NCBI GenBank assembly: GCA_003585845.1
Contig: NQOP01000001.1
Location: forward strand, 181,896 to 187,248
Direction: 5' to 3'
Origin: Bifidobacteriaceae bacterium NR021
GTDB taxonomy: Bacteria > Actinomycetota > Actinomycetes > Actinomycetales > Bifidobacteriaceae
DNA: 5,353 nucleotides
Shown: piece by piece, positions 1 through 5,353 of the stretch
Layout of the letters: every line of letters begins with the position of its first letter
How positions within the stretch are numbered: the stretch's first letter is position 1
Notes under the pieces: generated by a model
What the model was told of the DNA's origin: nothing
What the model saw: only the letters and a program-made list of their open reading frames with translations
Database searches by the model: none
Position numbers and translations under genes: made by a program

Positions 1-1290
1 AATGGGCGAGTAGTTGCTTCACATGAGCCAAATGCTTTAAGAGAGCCAGCGTCAACGCTTAAAACTTTAACTGCTAGCGTGGCTTCTCGCACTCTTGACA
101 TGGGTTCAACTCTTGATACTCAAGTATTTTTGTTGCCTAAAACAGGCGGTGAACCAGAACGAGCTTCTAGTGCGAATACTAGAAAGCTTGTGCTTCGCGG
201 CAATGGTGACATGCTTCTTGGCGTTGGAGAGAACGATTGGAACCATGTTAATGGCAGAGCAGGCTTAACGACATTAGCGAGAAGAACAGCCAACGCTTTG
301 AAACTCGAAAATATTCGCACAGTTTCTTTAGCTGTTGATGACTCGTTGTTTGGCGCAAAACGTGCTCCTGATTTGATTTATGAAACAGATGTTGAACGAC
401 GCTTTTATGCTCAAACGTCATCTTTGGCTATAGATGATGCTCGTCAGCGTGACCTTTCAGTGCAAGGTGTTGACGCTGACGCTATGACAGATTTTCCGCT
501 TTCTGATCCTCATCCTGCTTTAAGTGTCGGTCGTGTTTTTGCTAAATTATTAAGCAAACAAGGAATAGTTATAAGTAATTATTCTAATAAAACCGCTTCT
601 GACGAAAAAAATTCCGGTTCAGACTCGTCTGCAGATGATTCTTCTGAAAATAATAAAGATTCTGAAAATGAAAATAAATCTGCACAATCTGAAAATCTTG
701 TAATACCAGTAAGCGAAACTAAATCGTTAATATCATCTAATTCGCGTTTAATTGCACAAGTTTCTTCTGCACCTTTAAACGAAATAATGGCATATACGCT
801 TCGTATTTCAGACAATACATTGGCGGAAGAGTTTGGTCGTCTGACTGCGCTTGCAACTCACAAATCCAACTCTCCGGAGGGTGCAGTTCAGGCAGTAAAA
901 GAAGGATTGCGCAAGCTCAATATCGATATACGTGGTTTGCACATGTCTGATTGCTCAGGCTTGTCTCCAAGATCAAGGTTGCGCGCAACAACTCTAGCTC
1001 AAGTACAAGTGCTTAATATTAAAGCCGATTCTGGAGGTGCTGCAGCTGCTGAAGGATTGTCTCTTCCTGGTTTAGTTGGAACAGCAAGAAAGCGTTTAGC
1101 GGATGAATATTCTGCAGGTATGCTTCGCGTAAAGACTGGTTCTTTAAGTGAAGTTACTTCTATGGTTGGTAATGTATCTAGGAAAAGTGGTGGAGTGCTA
1201 ACTTTCGCTGTTGTTGCGAACCAGCCAGCTGATATTTGGGGAGCATTCGTAGCGATTAATAAGTTTATGGCAGAATTGCCAAAACTATGA
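1..1290 (+). CDS. dacB: D-alanyl-D-alanine carboxypeptidase/endopeptidase, PBP4 (peptidase S13) family, 5'-truncated
   Basis: A penicillin-binding protein of the PBP4 type, which removes terminal D-Ala from peptidoglycan stem peptides and/or cleaves cross-links outside the membrane. The frame is open from base 1 and gives 429 residues before TGA at 1288-1290. All three active-site motifs are present: SxxK as Ser18-Thr-Leu-Lys21 (bases 52-63, within PASTLKTLTA), SxN as Ser270-Asp-Asn272 (808-816), and KTG at 378-380 (1132-1140). The spacing between motifs (about 252 and 108 residues) matches E. coli PBP4 (Ser62, Ser306, Lys417), including the large insert after SxxK typical of this class. A GTG at 79 could be taken as a start, but it would discard the catalytic serine, so it is not the start. 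The signal peptide and true start lie upstream of the window. Residues about 196-235 form a Ser/Asn/Asp/Glu-rich loop that looks like a lineage-specific insertion. Family assignment is firm; the choice between carboxypeptidase and endopeptidase activity is inferred. Confidence 0.93.
   Translation, partial: NGRVVASHEPNALREPASTLKTLTASVASRTLDMGSTLDTQVFLLPKTGGEPERASSANTRKLVLRGNGDMLLGVGENDWNHVNGRAGLTTLARRTANALKLENIRTVSLAVDDSLFGAKRAPDLIYETDVERRFYAQTSSLAIDDARQRDLSVQGVDADAMTDFPLSDPHPALSVGRVFAKLLSKQGIVISNYSNKTASDEKNSGSDSSADDSSENNKDSENENKSAQSENLVIPVSETKSLISSNSRLIAQVSSAPLNEIMAYTLRISDNTLAEEFGRLTALATHKSNSPEGAVQAVKEGLRKLNIDIRGLHMSDCSGLSPRSRLRATTLAQVQVLNIKADSGGAAAAEGLSLPGLVGTARKRLADEYSAGMLRVKTGSLSEVTSMVGNVSRKSGGVLTFAVVANQPADIWGAFVAINKFMAELPKL
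586..705 (+). repeat. Low-complexity acidic/Ser-Asn segment with three in-frame TCTGAAAAT repeats inside the PBP4 gene
   Basis: This A-rich stretch encodes about 40 residues made mostly of Ser, Asn, Asp, Glu and Lys. The 9-mer TCTGAAAAT (Ser-Glu-Asn) occurs exactly three times, at 643-651, 661-669 and 688-696, always in frame. The start-to-start distances are 18 and 27 nt, both multiples of nine. The segment lies between a well-conserved part of the PBP4 fold and the residues leading to the SxN motif, so it is probably a surface loop. The spacing suggests growth by replication slippage; that is an inference. Confidence 0.7.
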
Positions 1291-1298
1291 TTTATGAG

Positions 1299-1329
1299 TT
1301 GCAGTTTAGCGTTATTGGCGCGCTACACT
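1299..1329 (+). promoter_or_regulatory. Candidate promoter for tilS, placed for a leaderless transcript
   Basis: TACACT at 1324-1329 fits the actinobacterial -10 consensus TANNNT. Counting its last T as -7 puts +1 at about 1336, right at the tilS ATG (1337). A weak -35-like TTGCAG lies at 1299-1304 with a 19-nt spacer, longer than the usual 17. There is no Shine-Dalgarno-like sequence in front of the ATG, which agrees with leaderless initiation. The box could be chance in a short gap, and tilS might instead be read through from the upstream gene. Confidence 0.4.
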
Positions 1330-1336
1330 AGAAGCT

Positions 1337-2455
1337 ATGGTGTATTCTTCTCGCATACGCGCAGGAATTGGCGCAATCAAGCATTGTTTTGACGAACTTT
1401 CGTTGTGTGCACAAGACGCGCGTTTTTCCGAACATGGCAACCACGCGACAGATGATGATGCTCCTCTGGTTCTTATTGCGTGCTCTGGAGGTAGAGATTC
1501 TCTTGCTCTTACAGCATTGAGCGTGATTGTGTGCGCAAGTAGAGGTATTCGTTGCGGTGTCGTAATAGTAGATCACCATTTGCAGCCGCACTCAACTGAA
1601 ATTGCCAATATTGCTGCTAAGCATTGTTTGCAATCTGGAATAGATGAAAAGTACGTGTATATTCAATCTGTGAACGTTGAAGATTTAGGAGAAGGCGAAG
1701 AGTCTGCTGCAAGAAATGCTAGGTATCAAGCAATTATTGAGGTTGCTAAAAAGCAGCAAGCTGCAGCCGTGCTTCTAGCTCACACTGCAAATGATCAAGC
1801 AGAAACTGTAATGATGGGGTTAAAAGATTCTGCAGGTTTAGAAGCAGTTGCTGGCATGAAAGCAGTGACATTGCGTCAAAACGTGCTTTTTGCAAGGCCT
1901 CTTATTAAGCTCACTAGAGAAGATACTACTGGTATTTGCGAGGATTTAGGTATTTCATGGTGGGATGATCCTACAAATGGTGACGATATTTCGCAAAATG
2001 AGGAACTTTCAGAAAATTACCCATTGAGATCTCGAGTTAGACACACGTTAATGCCTTATATTTCGCGATTTTTTAATGCGAATATGGTTACTTTGCTTTC
2101 TCGCGGAGCTGAAATAGCTAGAGACGATCTTGACTATATTAATTCTCAAGTTGACGAAGCTAGTTCACAAGTGATGGAATTTGATAAAAATGCGAAAACT
2201 GTTAGGTTAAAAGCTGATAAATTAGCGCAATATCATCCATCAATTCGTAGACGAATTATAGTGCGTGCGTTAAGTGAGCTTGGTCTGCGTTTCTCGTCAA
2301 GTCACATATCTGCAGTGGACGAACTATGTACAAAATGGCATGGCCAGAAGCCTTTTTCGCTGCCAAATTATTATGAAGCGACTCGGCTCTCGCGCAATAT
2401 CGTCATTCGCTTATGCAAAGATAGTGAACATGCAAATTGCAGATATACGAGATGA
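1337..2455 (+). CDS. tilS: tRNA(Ile)-lysidine synthase
   Basis: TilS attaches lysine to C34 of the CAU-anticodon tRNA-Ile2 using ATP. This changes the tRNA's identity from Met to Ile and lets it read AUA codons; the enzyme is cytosolic and normally essential. The 372-residue product shows the N-type ATP-pyrophosphatase P-loop SGGRDS at 50-55, then VDHHL at 79-83, ESAARNARY at 122-130, HTANDQAET at 149-157, and the downstream WWDDPTN (208-214) and RVRHTLMP (233-240) motifs. The rest (about 255-360) fits the TilS substrate-binding and C-terminal regions. Length is shorter than E. coli TilS (about 430). ATG 1337 is the first start codon after an in-frame TAG at 1307-1309, so the start is well fixed, yet it lacks a Shine-Dalgarno. 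One departure is Asn152 where the family usually has the first Asp of HxxDDQxET. The stop lies inside hpt (26-nt overlap). Confidence 0.95.
   Translation: MVYSSRIRAGIGAIKHCFDELSLCAQDARFSEHGNHATDDDAPLVLIACSGGRDSLALTALSVIVCASRGIRCGVVIVDHHLQPHSTEIANIAAKHCLQSGIDEKYVYIQSVNVEDLGEGEESAARNARYQAIIEVAKKQQAAAVLLAHTANDQAETVMMGLKDSAGLEAVAGMKAVTLRQNVLFARPLIKLTREDTTGICEDLGISWWDDPTNGDDISQNEELSENYPLRSRVRHTLMPYISRFFNANMVTLLSRGAEIARDDLDYINSQVDEASSQVMEFDKNAKTVRLKADKLAQYHPSIRRRIIVRALSELGLRFSSSHISAVDELCTKWHGQKPFSLPNYYEATRLSRNIVIRLCKDSEHANCRYTR
2417..2420 (+). promoter_or_regulatory. Weak ribosome-binding site for hpt, inside tilS
   Basis: AAAG sits nine nucleotides before ATG 2430, the same spacing as the strong site in front of ftsH. 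It is only a partial Shine-Dalgarno match, so hpt may depend on ribosomes finishing tilS just downstream. An in-frame GTG at 2424 is too close (3 nt) to this motif to be the preferred start. Confidence 0.35.
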
Positions 2456-2984
2456 CATCGACTATGAATTAATTAGCCACGAAGACCTTATGAAGCGTAT
2501 TCGTGAAGTCGCTAAACAAGTAAGTGAAGATTACAAAAACAGTAATGTTTTGCTTGTTGCAGTTCTAAAAGGTGCTGTAAATACTCTTGCTGTATTTTCG
2601 CAAGAATTAAGCATTAACGCATCAATGGACTTTATGAGCTTGTCTAGTTACGGCAGTGGCACTCAAACTAGCGGACAAATTACTGTGCGCGAAGATTTAA
2701 GTACTGATGTGCGCGGTCGAGATGTGCTTATTGTAGAAGATATTGTCGATTCCGGTCGCACACTAGCTTGGCTTGTAGATGAGCTAAAAGGTCGTGGTGC
2801 TGCAAGTGTAAAAGTTTTTGCATTGCTCAGTAAGCCTGCACGTCGCGAAGTAGACGTACAAATCGACTACTCGGGCTTTGAAATTCCTGATGCATTTGTC
2901 GTTGGTTTCGGAATGGACTACGACGAACGCTACCGCAACCTCAATAGTATTGCGGTATTAAAGCCATCAGTGTATGGTGCTTGA
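2430..2984 (+). CDS. hpt: Hypoxanthine(-guanine) phosphoribosyltransferase
   Basis: A purine salvage enzyme that joins hypoxanthine or guanine to PRPP, giving IMP or GMP plus pyrophosphate in the cytosol. The 184-residue product has the usual bacterial length. Motifs: Leu46-Lys47-Gly48 pyrophosphate loop, flexible loop SSYGSGTQTSG (72-82), PRPP-binding VLIVEDIVDSGRT (99-111) with the catalytic-base Asp at 107, Lys135 for the purine O6, and the C-terminal FVVGFGMDYDERYRN (156-170) whose Phe156, Val157 and Asp163 correspond to base-contacting residues in HPRTs. The frame stays open up to 2274, but the longer form would add 52 residues unlike any HPRT and lies wholly inside tilS. The start at ATG 2430 gives the expected N-terminus MQIADIRDDID. 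It overlaps tilS by 26 nt, so the two are probably one transcript and translationally coupled. Specificity for hypoxanthine versus guanine cannot be told from sequence. Confidence 0.95.
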   Translation: MQIADIRDDIDYELISHEDLMKRIREVAKQVSEDYKNSNVLLVAVLKGAVNTLAVFSQELSINASMDFMSLSSYGSGTQTSGQITVREDLSTDVRGRDVLIVEDIVDSGRTLAWLVDELKGRGAASVKVFALLSKPARREVDVQIDYSGFEIPDAFVVGFGMDYDERYRNLNSIAVLKPSVYGA

Positions 2985-3029
2985 TTTTATAGATTCTATT
3001 CAGAATTTTTATATAAGTTGAGGAGTTTG

Positions 3030-3036
3030 AAAGGAG
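3030..3036 (+). promoter_or_regulatory. Strong Shine-Dalgarno of ftsH
   Basis: AAAGGAG lies nine nucleotides before ATG 3046 and closely matches the anti-Shine-Dalgarno complement, fixing this ATG as the ftsH start over the later in-frame ATG at codon 6. It contrasts with tilS (no site) and hpt (weak site) just upstream and predicts efficient initiation on ftsH. A second purine run, AGGAG at 3021-3025, is too distant to serve this ATG. Confidence 0.85.
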
Positions 3037-3045
3037 CCTTATTAC

Positions 3046-5353
3046 ATGGGCGCTTCTCCTATGACACCGCAAGGCCCAATGGGCGGTCCTGGGCGTGGAA
3101 ATAACGGAAATAATCCGTTTTTAAATCCACGCAACCCTAGGAATCAGCGAAACAACGGTCAGCAGGGTAAGAACAATAAAAATAACGAGAACAACCACAA
3201 CAATCGTCGTTCCTTCTGGCAATCGCCATGGACGTGGATTGTGCTTCTTGTGTTGCTTTCAGTTGTCGGATTCCAAATGTTTGTTCATAACGGATCGCAA
3301 ACTATCGATACTCAGGATGGTATTGAGTTAGTGCGATCTCATAAAGCAAGCTATGTGGAAATCATTGACAACAAACAGTTAGTTAAGCTTACGCTTGATA
3401 GTCCGTTTAAGAAGTTCGATAAACGAAGTAAGCAAAATCGTGACTTTGGCAAGGATGTGCAATTCTACTATGCTTATGCACAAGGTAGGTCAATTGTACA
3501 AGAAGTCGAAAAAGCTAAGCCTTCTAACGGCTGGACTGCTAGCTTACAGTCATCTAGCATTATTTCGTATTTGATTACTTCGCTTGTTCCAATATTGTTC
3601 TTCCTTGGCATGATTTGGTTCATGTTTAGCAGAATAGGCGGTGCCGGCGGAAGTATGCTTGGCATGGGCGGCGGACGTGGCCGTGGCAAGCTACTCGAAG
3701 GTCAGACTCCTAAAACTAAGTTTGCTGATGTTGCTGGCGAACAAGCTGCTGTTGAAGAAGTTGAAGAGATTAAAGACTTCTTGAAGGATCCTTCGCGATA
3801 CAAGGCTTTGGGTGCTCGCATTCCGCGCGGTGTGCTGCTTTATGGTCCTCCAGGAACTGGTAAGACTTTGTTGGCTCGTGCTATTGCAGGCGAAGCTGGT
3901 GTGCCGTTCTATGCAATGGCTGGCTCTGACTTCGTGGAAATGTTCGTAGGCTTGGGCGCGTCTCGTGTTCGTGAACTTTTTGACGAAGCTAAGAAGAATG
4001 CTCCTGCAATCATCTTTATCGATGAGATTGATGCTGTTGGTCGTCGCCGCGGAAGTGGCATGACTGGCGGTCATGATGAGCGCGAGCAGACACTTAATCA
4101 GTTGCTTGTTGAGATGGATGGTTTCGACAACGATACTAATTTGATTATTATTGCCGCAACAAACCGTCCAGATGTGCTTGATTCCGCACTTCTTCGTCCT
4201 GGTCGTTTTGACCGTCAGGTGGCTGTTGAGGCTCCTGATTTGGAAGGTCGCGAAGCAATTTTGAAGGTTCACGCTAAGGGTAAGCCTTTTGTGCCGGATG
4301 TTGATCTTCATATGGTTGCTGTGCGTACTCCTGGTTTTACTGGTGCAGACTTAGCTAACGTGCTTAACGAAGCTGCGTTGCTTTGCGCTCGCTCTGGCGC
4401 TCAATATATCGATAATCGCGCTATTGATGAGGCAATTGATCGTGTTCAAGCAGGACCTCGACGCAAGTCTAAGGGCATGGCTTTGGATGAATTGCGTAAC
4501 ACTGCTTACCATGAGGGCGGTCATGCGCTTGTTGCTGCTGCGTTGCACCACACGGATCCTGTTACTAAAGTAACGATTTTGCCGCGAGGTCACGCACTTG
4601 GCTACACTGCTGTGATGCCAACAAGCGACCGTTACTCGCAGTCTCGCAACGAATTGCTGGATCAAATGGCATATGCTATGGGCGGACGCACAGCAGAGGA
4701 AGTTGTGTTCCACGATCCAACCACTGGTGCTTCTAACGACATTGAGAAAGCTACTGCCATTGCTCGTAAGATGGTTGTTGAATATGGTTTCTCGGCAAAG
4801 CTTGGAGCTGTTAAGTGGATGGATACTGATGAAGATTCTTCTGGTTCACTCGATTCTTTGCAACCTCGTAAGTTCTCGAATCGTACTGCTGAAGTAATCG
4901 ATGAAGAAGTTCATAAGCTTATCGAAACTGCTCATACTGAAGCGTGGGAGATTATTAACAATAATCGTGACGTATTGGATGAGCTGGTTCGTCAGTTGCT
5001 CGCTAAGGAAACTCTTAACGAGAAGGAACTTAAGGAAATCTTCAGTAAGATCCGTAAGGCTCCTGAGCGTACTCTTTGGCTTTCGGACGATAGAAGACCA
5101 GATTCTGATCTTCCTCCTGTTGAAATTCCAGAAAGCTTGAAGCGCAACGTTGAAGGTAAGAATGAGCAGAGTGAAGCTTCTGAACTTTCTGAATCTTCCG
5201 ATAACGCAACTTCACAAAACCAGCAGTCTGATCAGATGCCTGTTGATACGTCTATTCAGACTCCTGCACCTGCTCCTCGAACTGTTATTGGAACTGTTAA
5301 ACCACCAGTTAATCCGCCTACTAATCAAAATGACGGCACTCAATTTGGTGCTT
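3046..5353 (+). CDS. ftsH: ATP-dependent zinc metalloprotease FtsH, 3'-truncated
   Basis: A membrane-anchored hexameric AAA+ protease that extracts and degrades misfolded membrane proteins and some cytosolic regulators. The frame runs open for 769 residues to the window edge; the stop is outside. Order: Asn-rich cytosolic head (1-57, 17 Asn in residues 19-53), membrane helix 1 (about 62-80), extracytoplasmic domain of about 90 residues, helix 2 (about 171-195), Gly-rich linker, AAA domain starting near DVAG 228-231. The ATPase has Walker A GPPGTGKT 267-274, pore loop MFVGLGA, Walker B IIFIDEID 322-329, and the second region of homology ATNRPD 371-376 with arginine fingers Arg387 and Arg390. 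The M41 peptidase has HEGGH 489-493 and third zinc ligand Asp565 in TTGASND. HEGGH rather than HEAGH is normal for Actinobacteria. After about residue 705 comes a Ser/Glu/Gln/Pro-rich tail. All catalytic residues are intact. It follows hpt by 61 nt with a strong Shine-Dalgarno and is probably partly cotranscribed with it. Confidence 0.97.
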   Translation, partial: MGASPMTPQGPMGGPGRGNNGNNPFLNPRNPRNQRNNGQQGKNNKNNENNHNNRRSFWQSPWTWIVLLVLLSVVGFQMFVHNGSQTIDTQDGIELVRSHKASYVEIIDNKQLVKLTLDSPFKKFDKRSKQNRDFGKDVQFYYAYAQGRSIVQEVEKAKPSNGWTASLQSSSIISYLITSLVPILFFLGMIWFMFSRIGGAGGSMLGMGGGRGRGKLLEGQTPKTKFADVAGEQAAVEEVEEIKDFLKDPSRYKALGARIPRGVLLYGPPGTGKTLLARAIAGEAGVPFYAMAGSDFVEMFVGLGASRVRELFDEAKKNAPAIIFIDEIDAVGRRRGSGMTGGHDEREQTLNQLLVEMDGFDNDTNLIIIAATNRPDVLDSALLRPGRFDRQVAVEAPDLEGREAILKVHAKGKPFVPDVDLHMVAVRTPGFTGADLANVLNEAALLCARSGAQYIDNRAIDEAIDRVQAGPRRKSKGMALDELRNTAYHEGGHALVAAALHHTDPVTKVTILPRGHALGYTAVMPTSDRYSQSRNELLDQMAYAMGGRTAEEVVFHDPTTGASNDIEKATAIARKMVVEYGFSAKLGAVKWMDTDEDSSGSLDSLQPRKFSNRTAEVIDEEVHKLIETAHTEAWEIINNNRDVLDELVRQLLAKETLNEKELKEIFSKIRKAPERTLWLSDDRRPDSDLPPVEIPESLKRNVEGKNEQSEASELSESSDNATSQNQQSDQMPVDTSIQTPAPAPRTVIGTVKPPVNPPTNQNDGTQFGA
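3172..3204 (+). repeat. Asn-Asn-x triplet repeat in the FtsH N-terminal head
   Basis: Codons 43-53 of ftsH encode [11 protein letters not shown], a perfect Asn-Asn-x period of three residues (9 nt). AAC and AAT codons are mixed, so the DNA is an imperfect repeat rather than a pure microsatellite. It lies in the cytosolic segment before membrane helix 1 and is most likely disordered. Confidence 0.7.

Noticed and set aside
79..81. GTG as the start of the PBP4 gene
   Set aside because: The frame is open to base 1 and the catalytic SxxK motif lies at 52-63, upstream of this GTG. The gene is cut by the window edge.
120..1591. Minus-strand open frames opposite the PBP4 gene and the start of tilS
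   Set aside because: They are short, overlap clear sense genes and lack family motifs; the one opposite the acidic loop merely mirrors its low-complexity codons.
2274..2429. N-terminal extension of Hpt (52 residues)
   Set aside because: It lies wholly inside tilS in another frame, has no HPRT-like content and would make the protein much longer than its family.
2961..2988. Terminator-like hairpin at the hpt 3' end
   Set aside because: AAG-CCAT pairs with ATGG-CTT across a TG bulge and a 6-nt loop, followed by only TTTT in GATTTTAT. The stem is short, A+T-rich and bulged, and lies mostly within the coding sequence, so it is unlikely to stop transcription.
2981..3019. Promoter for ftsH in the hpt-ftsH gap
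   Set aside because: TTGATT (2981) and TATATA (3010) are tempting, but the 23-nt spacer is too long and such boxes arise easily in A+T-rich DNA. An internal promoter is possible but not supported.
4510..4524. HEGGH instead of HEAGH in the FtsH zinc site
   Set aside because: Both His and the Glu are intact, and Gly here is usual in actinobacterial FtsH, so it is not a meaningful anomaly.
3474..4713. Minus-strand open frames opposite ftsH (up to about 206 codons)
   Set aside because: They are antisense to strongly conserved FtsH coding sequence, have no recognisable domains and read as composition shadows of the sense codons.
4673..5140. Two plus-strand frames inside the 3' half of ftsH
   Set aside because: They are out of frame with ftsH and show Leu/Ser/Arg-rich nonsense composition; the ftsH frame is intact there.

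Overview
The window holds four same-strand genes packed end to end: a 5'-truncated PBP4-type D-Ala-D-Ala carboxypeptidase (dacB family, 1-1290), tilS (1337-2455), hpt (2430-2984) and ftsH (3046 to the window edge, 3'-truncated). The gene order and protein features point to a member of the Actinobacteria. The PBP4-type peptidase beside tilS and hpt, the HEGGH form of the FtsH zinc motif and the order tilS-hpt-ftsH all fit that phylum. The A+T-leaning base composition, many A/T-ending codons and the Asn-rich FtsH N-terminus fit best with a low-G+C member of the Bifidobacteriaceae such as Gardnerella. The genus is inferred from recollection of the family, not from a search.

Region by region: the window opens inside the PBP4 gene, 17 codons before its catalytic serine, so its signal peptide and start lie upstream. 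A 46-nt gap separates it from tilS. That gap has no recognisable ribosome-binding site but carries a TANNNT -10-like box placed so that a transcript would begin at or next to the tilS ATG. hpt starts inside the end of tilS (26-nt overlap), which implies co-expression. A 61-nt A+T-rich gap with a strong Shine-Dalgarno leads into ftsH, which fills the last 2.3 kb. No stretch over 300 bases lacks a gene. I found no tRNA, rRNA, CRISPR array, insertion sequence, riboswitch or convincing intrinsic terminator.

Functionally this is a housekeeping block: peptidoglycan trimming (PBP4), decoding of AUA codons through lysidine modification of tRNA-Ile2 (TilS), purine salvage (Hpt) and membrane protein quality control (FtsH). 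The tilS-hpt-ftsH linkage is old and also occurs in Firmicutes such as Bacillus subtilis. I see no undescribed system. The points worth a second look are a probable leaderless tilS mRNA, a small in-frame repeat expansion in the PBP4 loop, and the low-complexity Asn-rich head and Ser/Gln/Pro-rich tail of FtsH.
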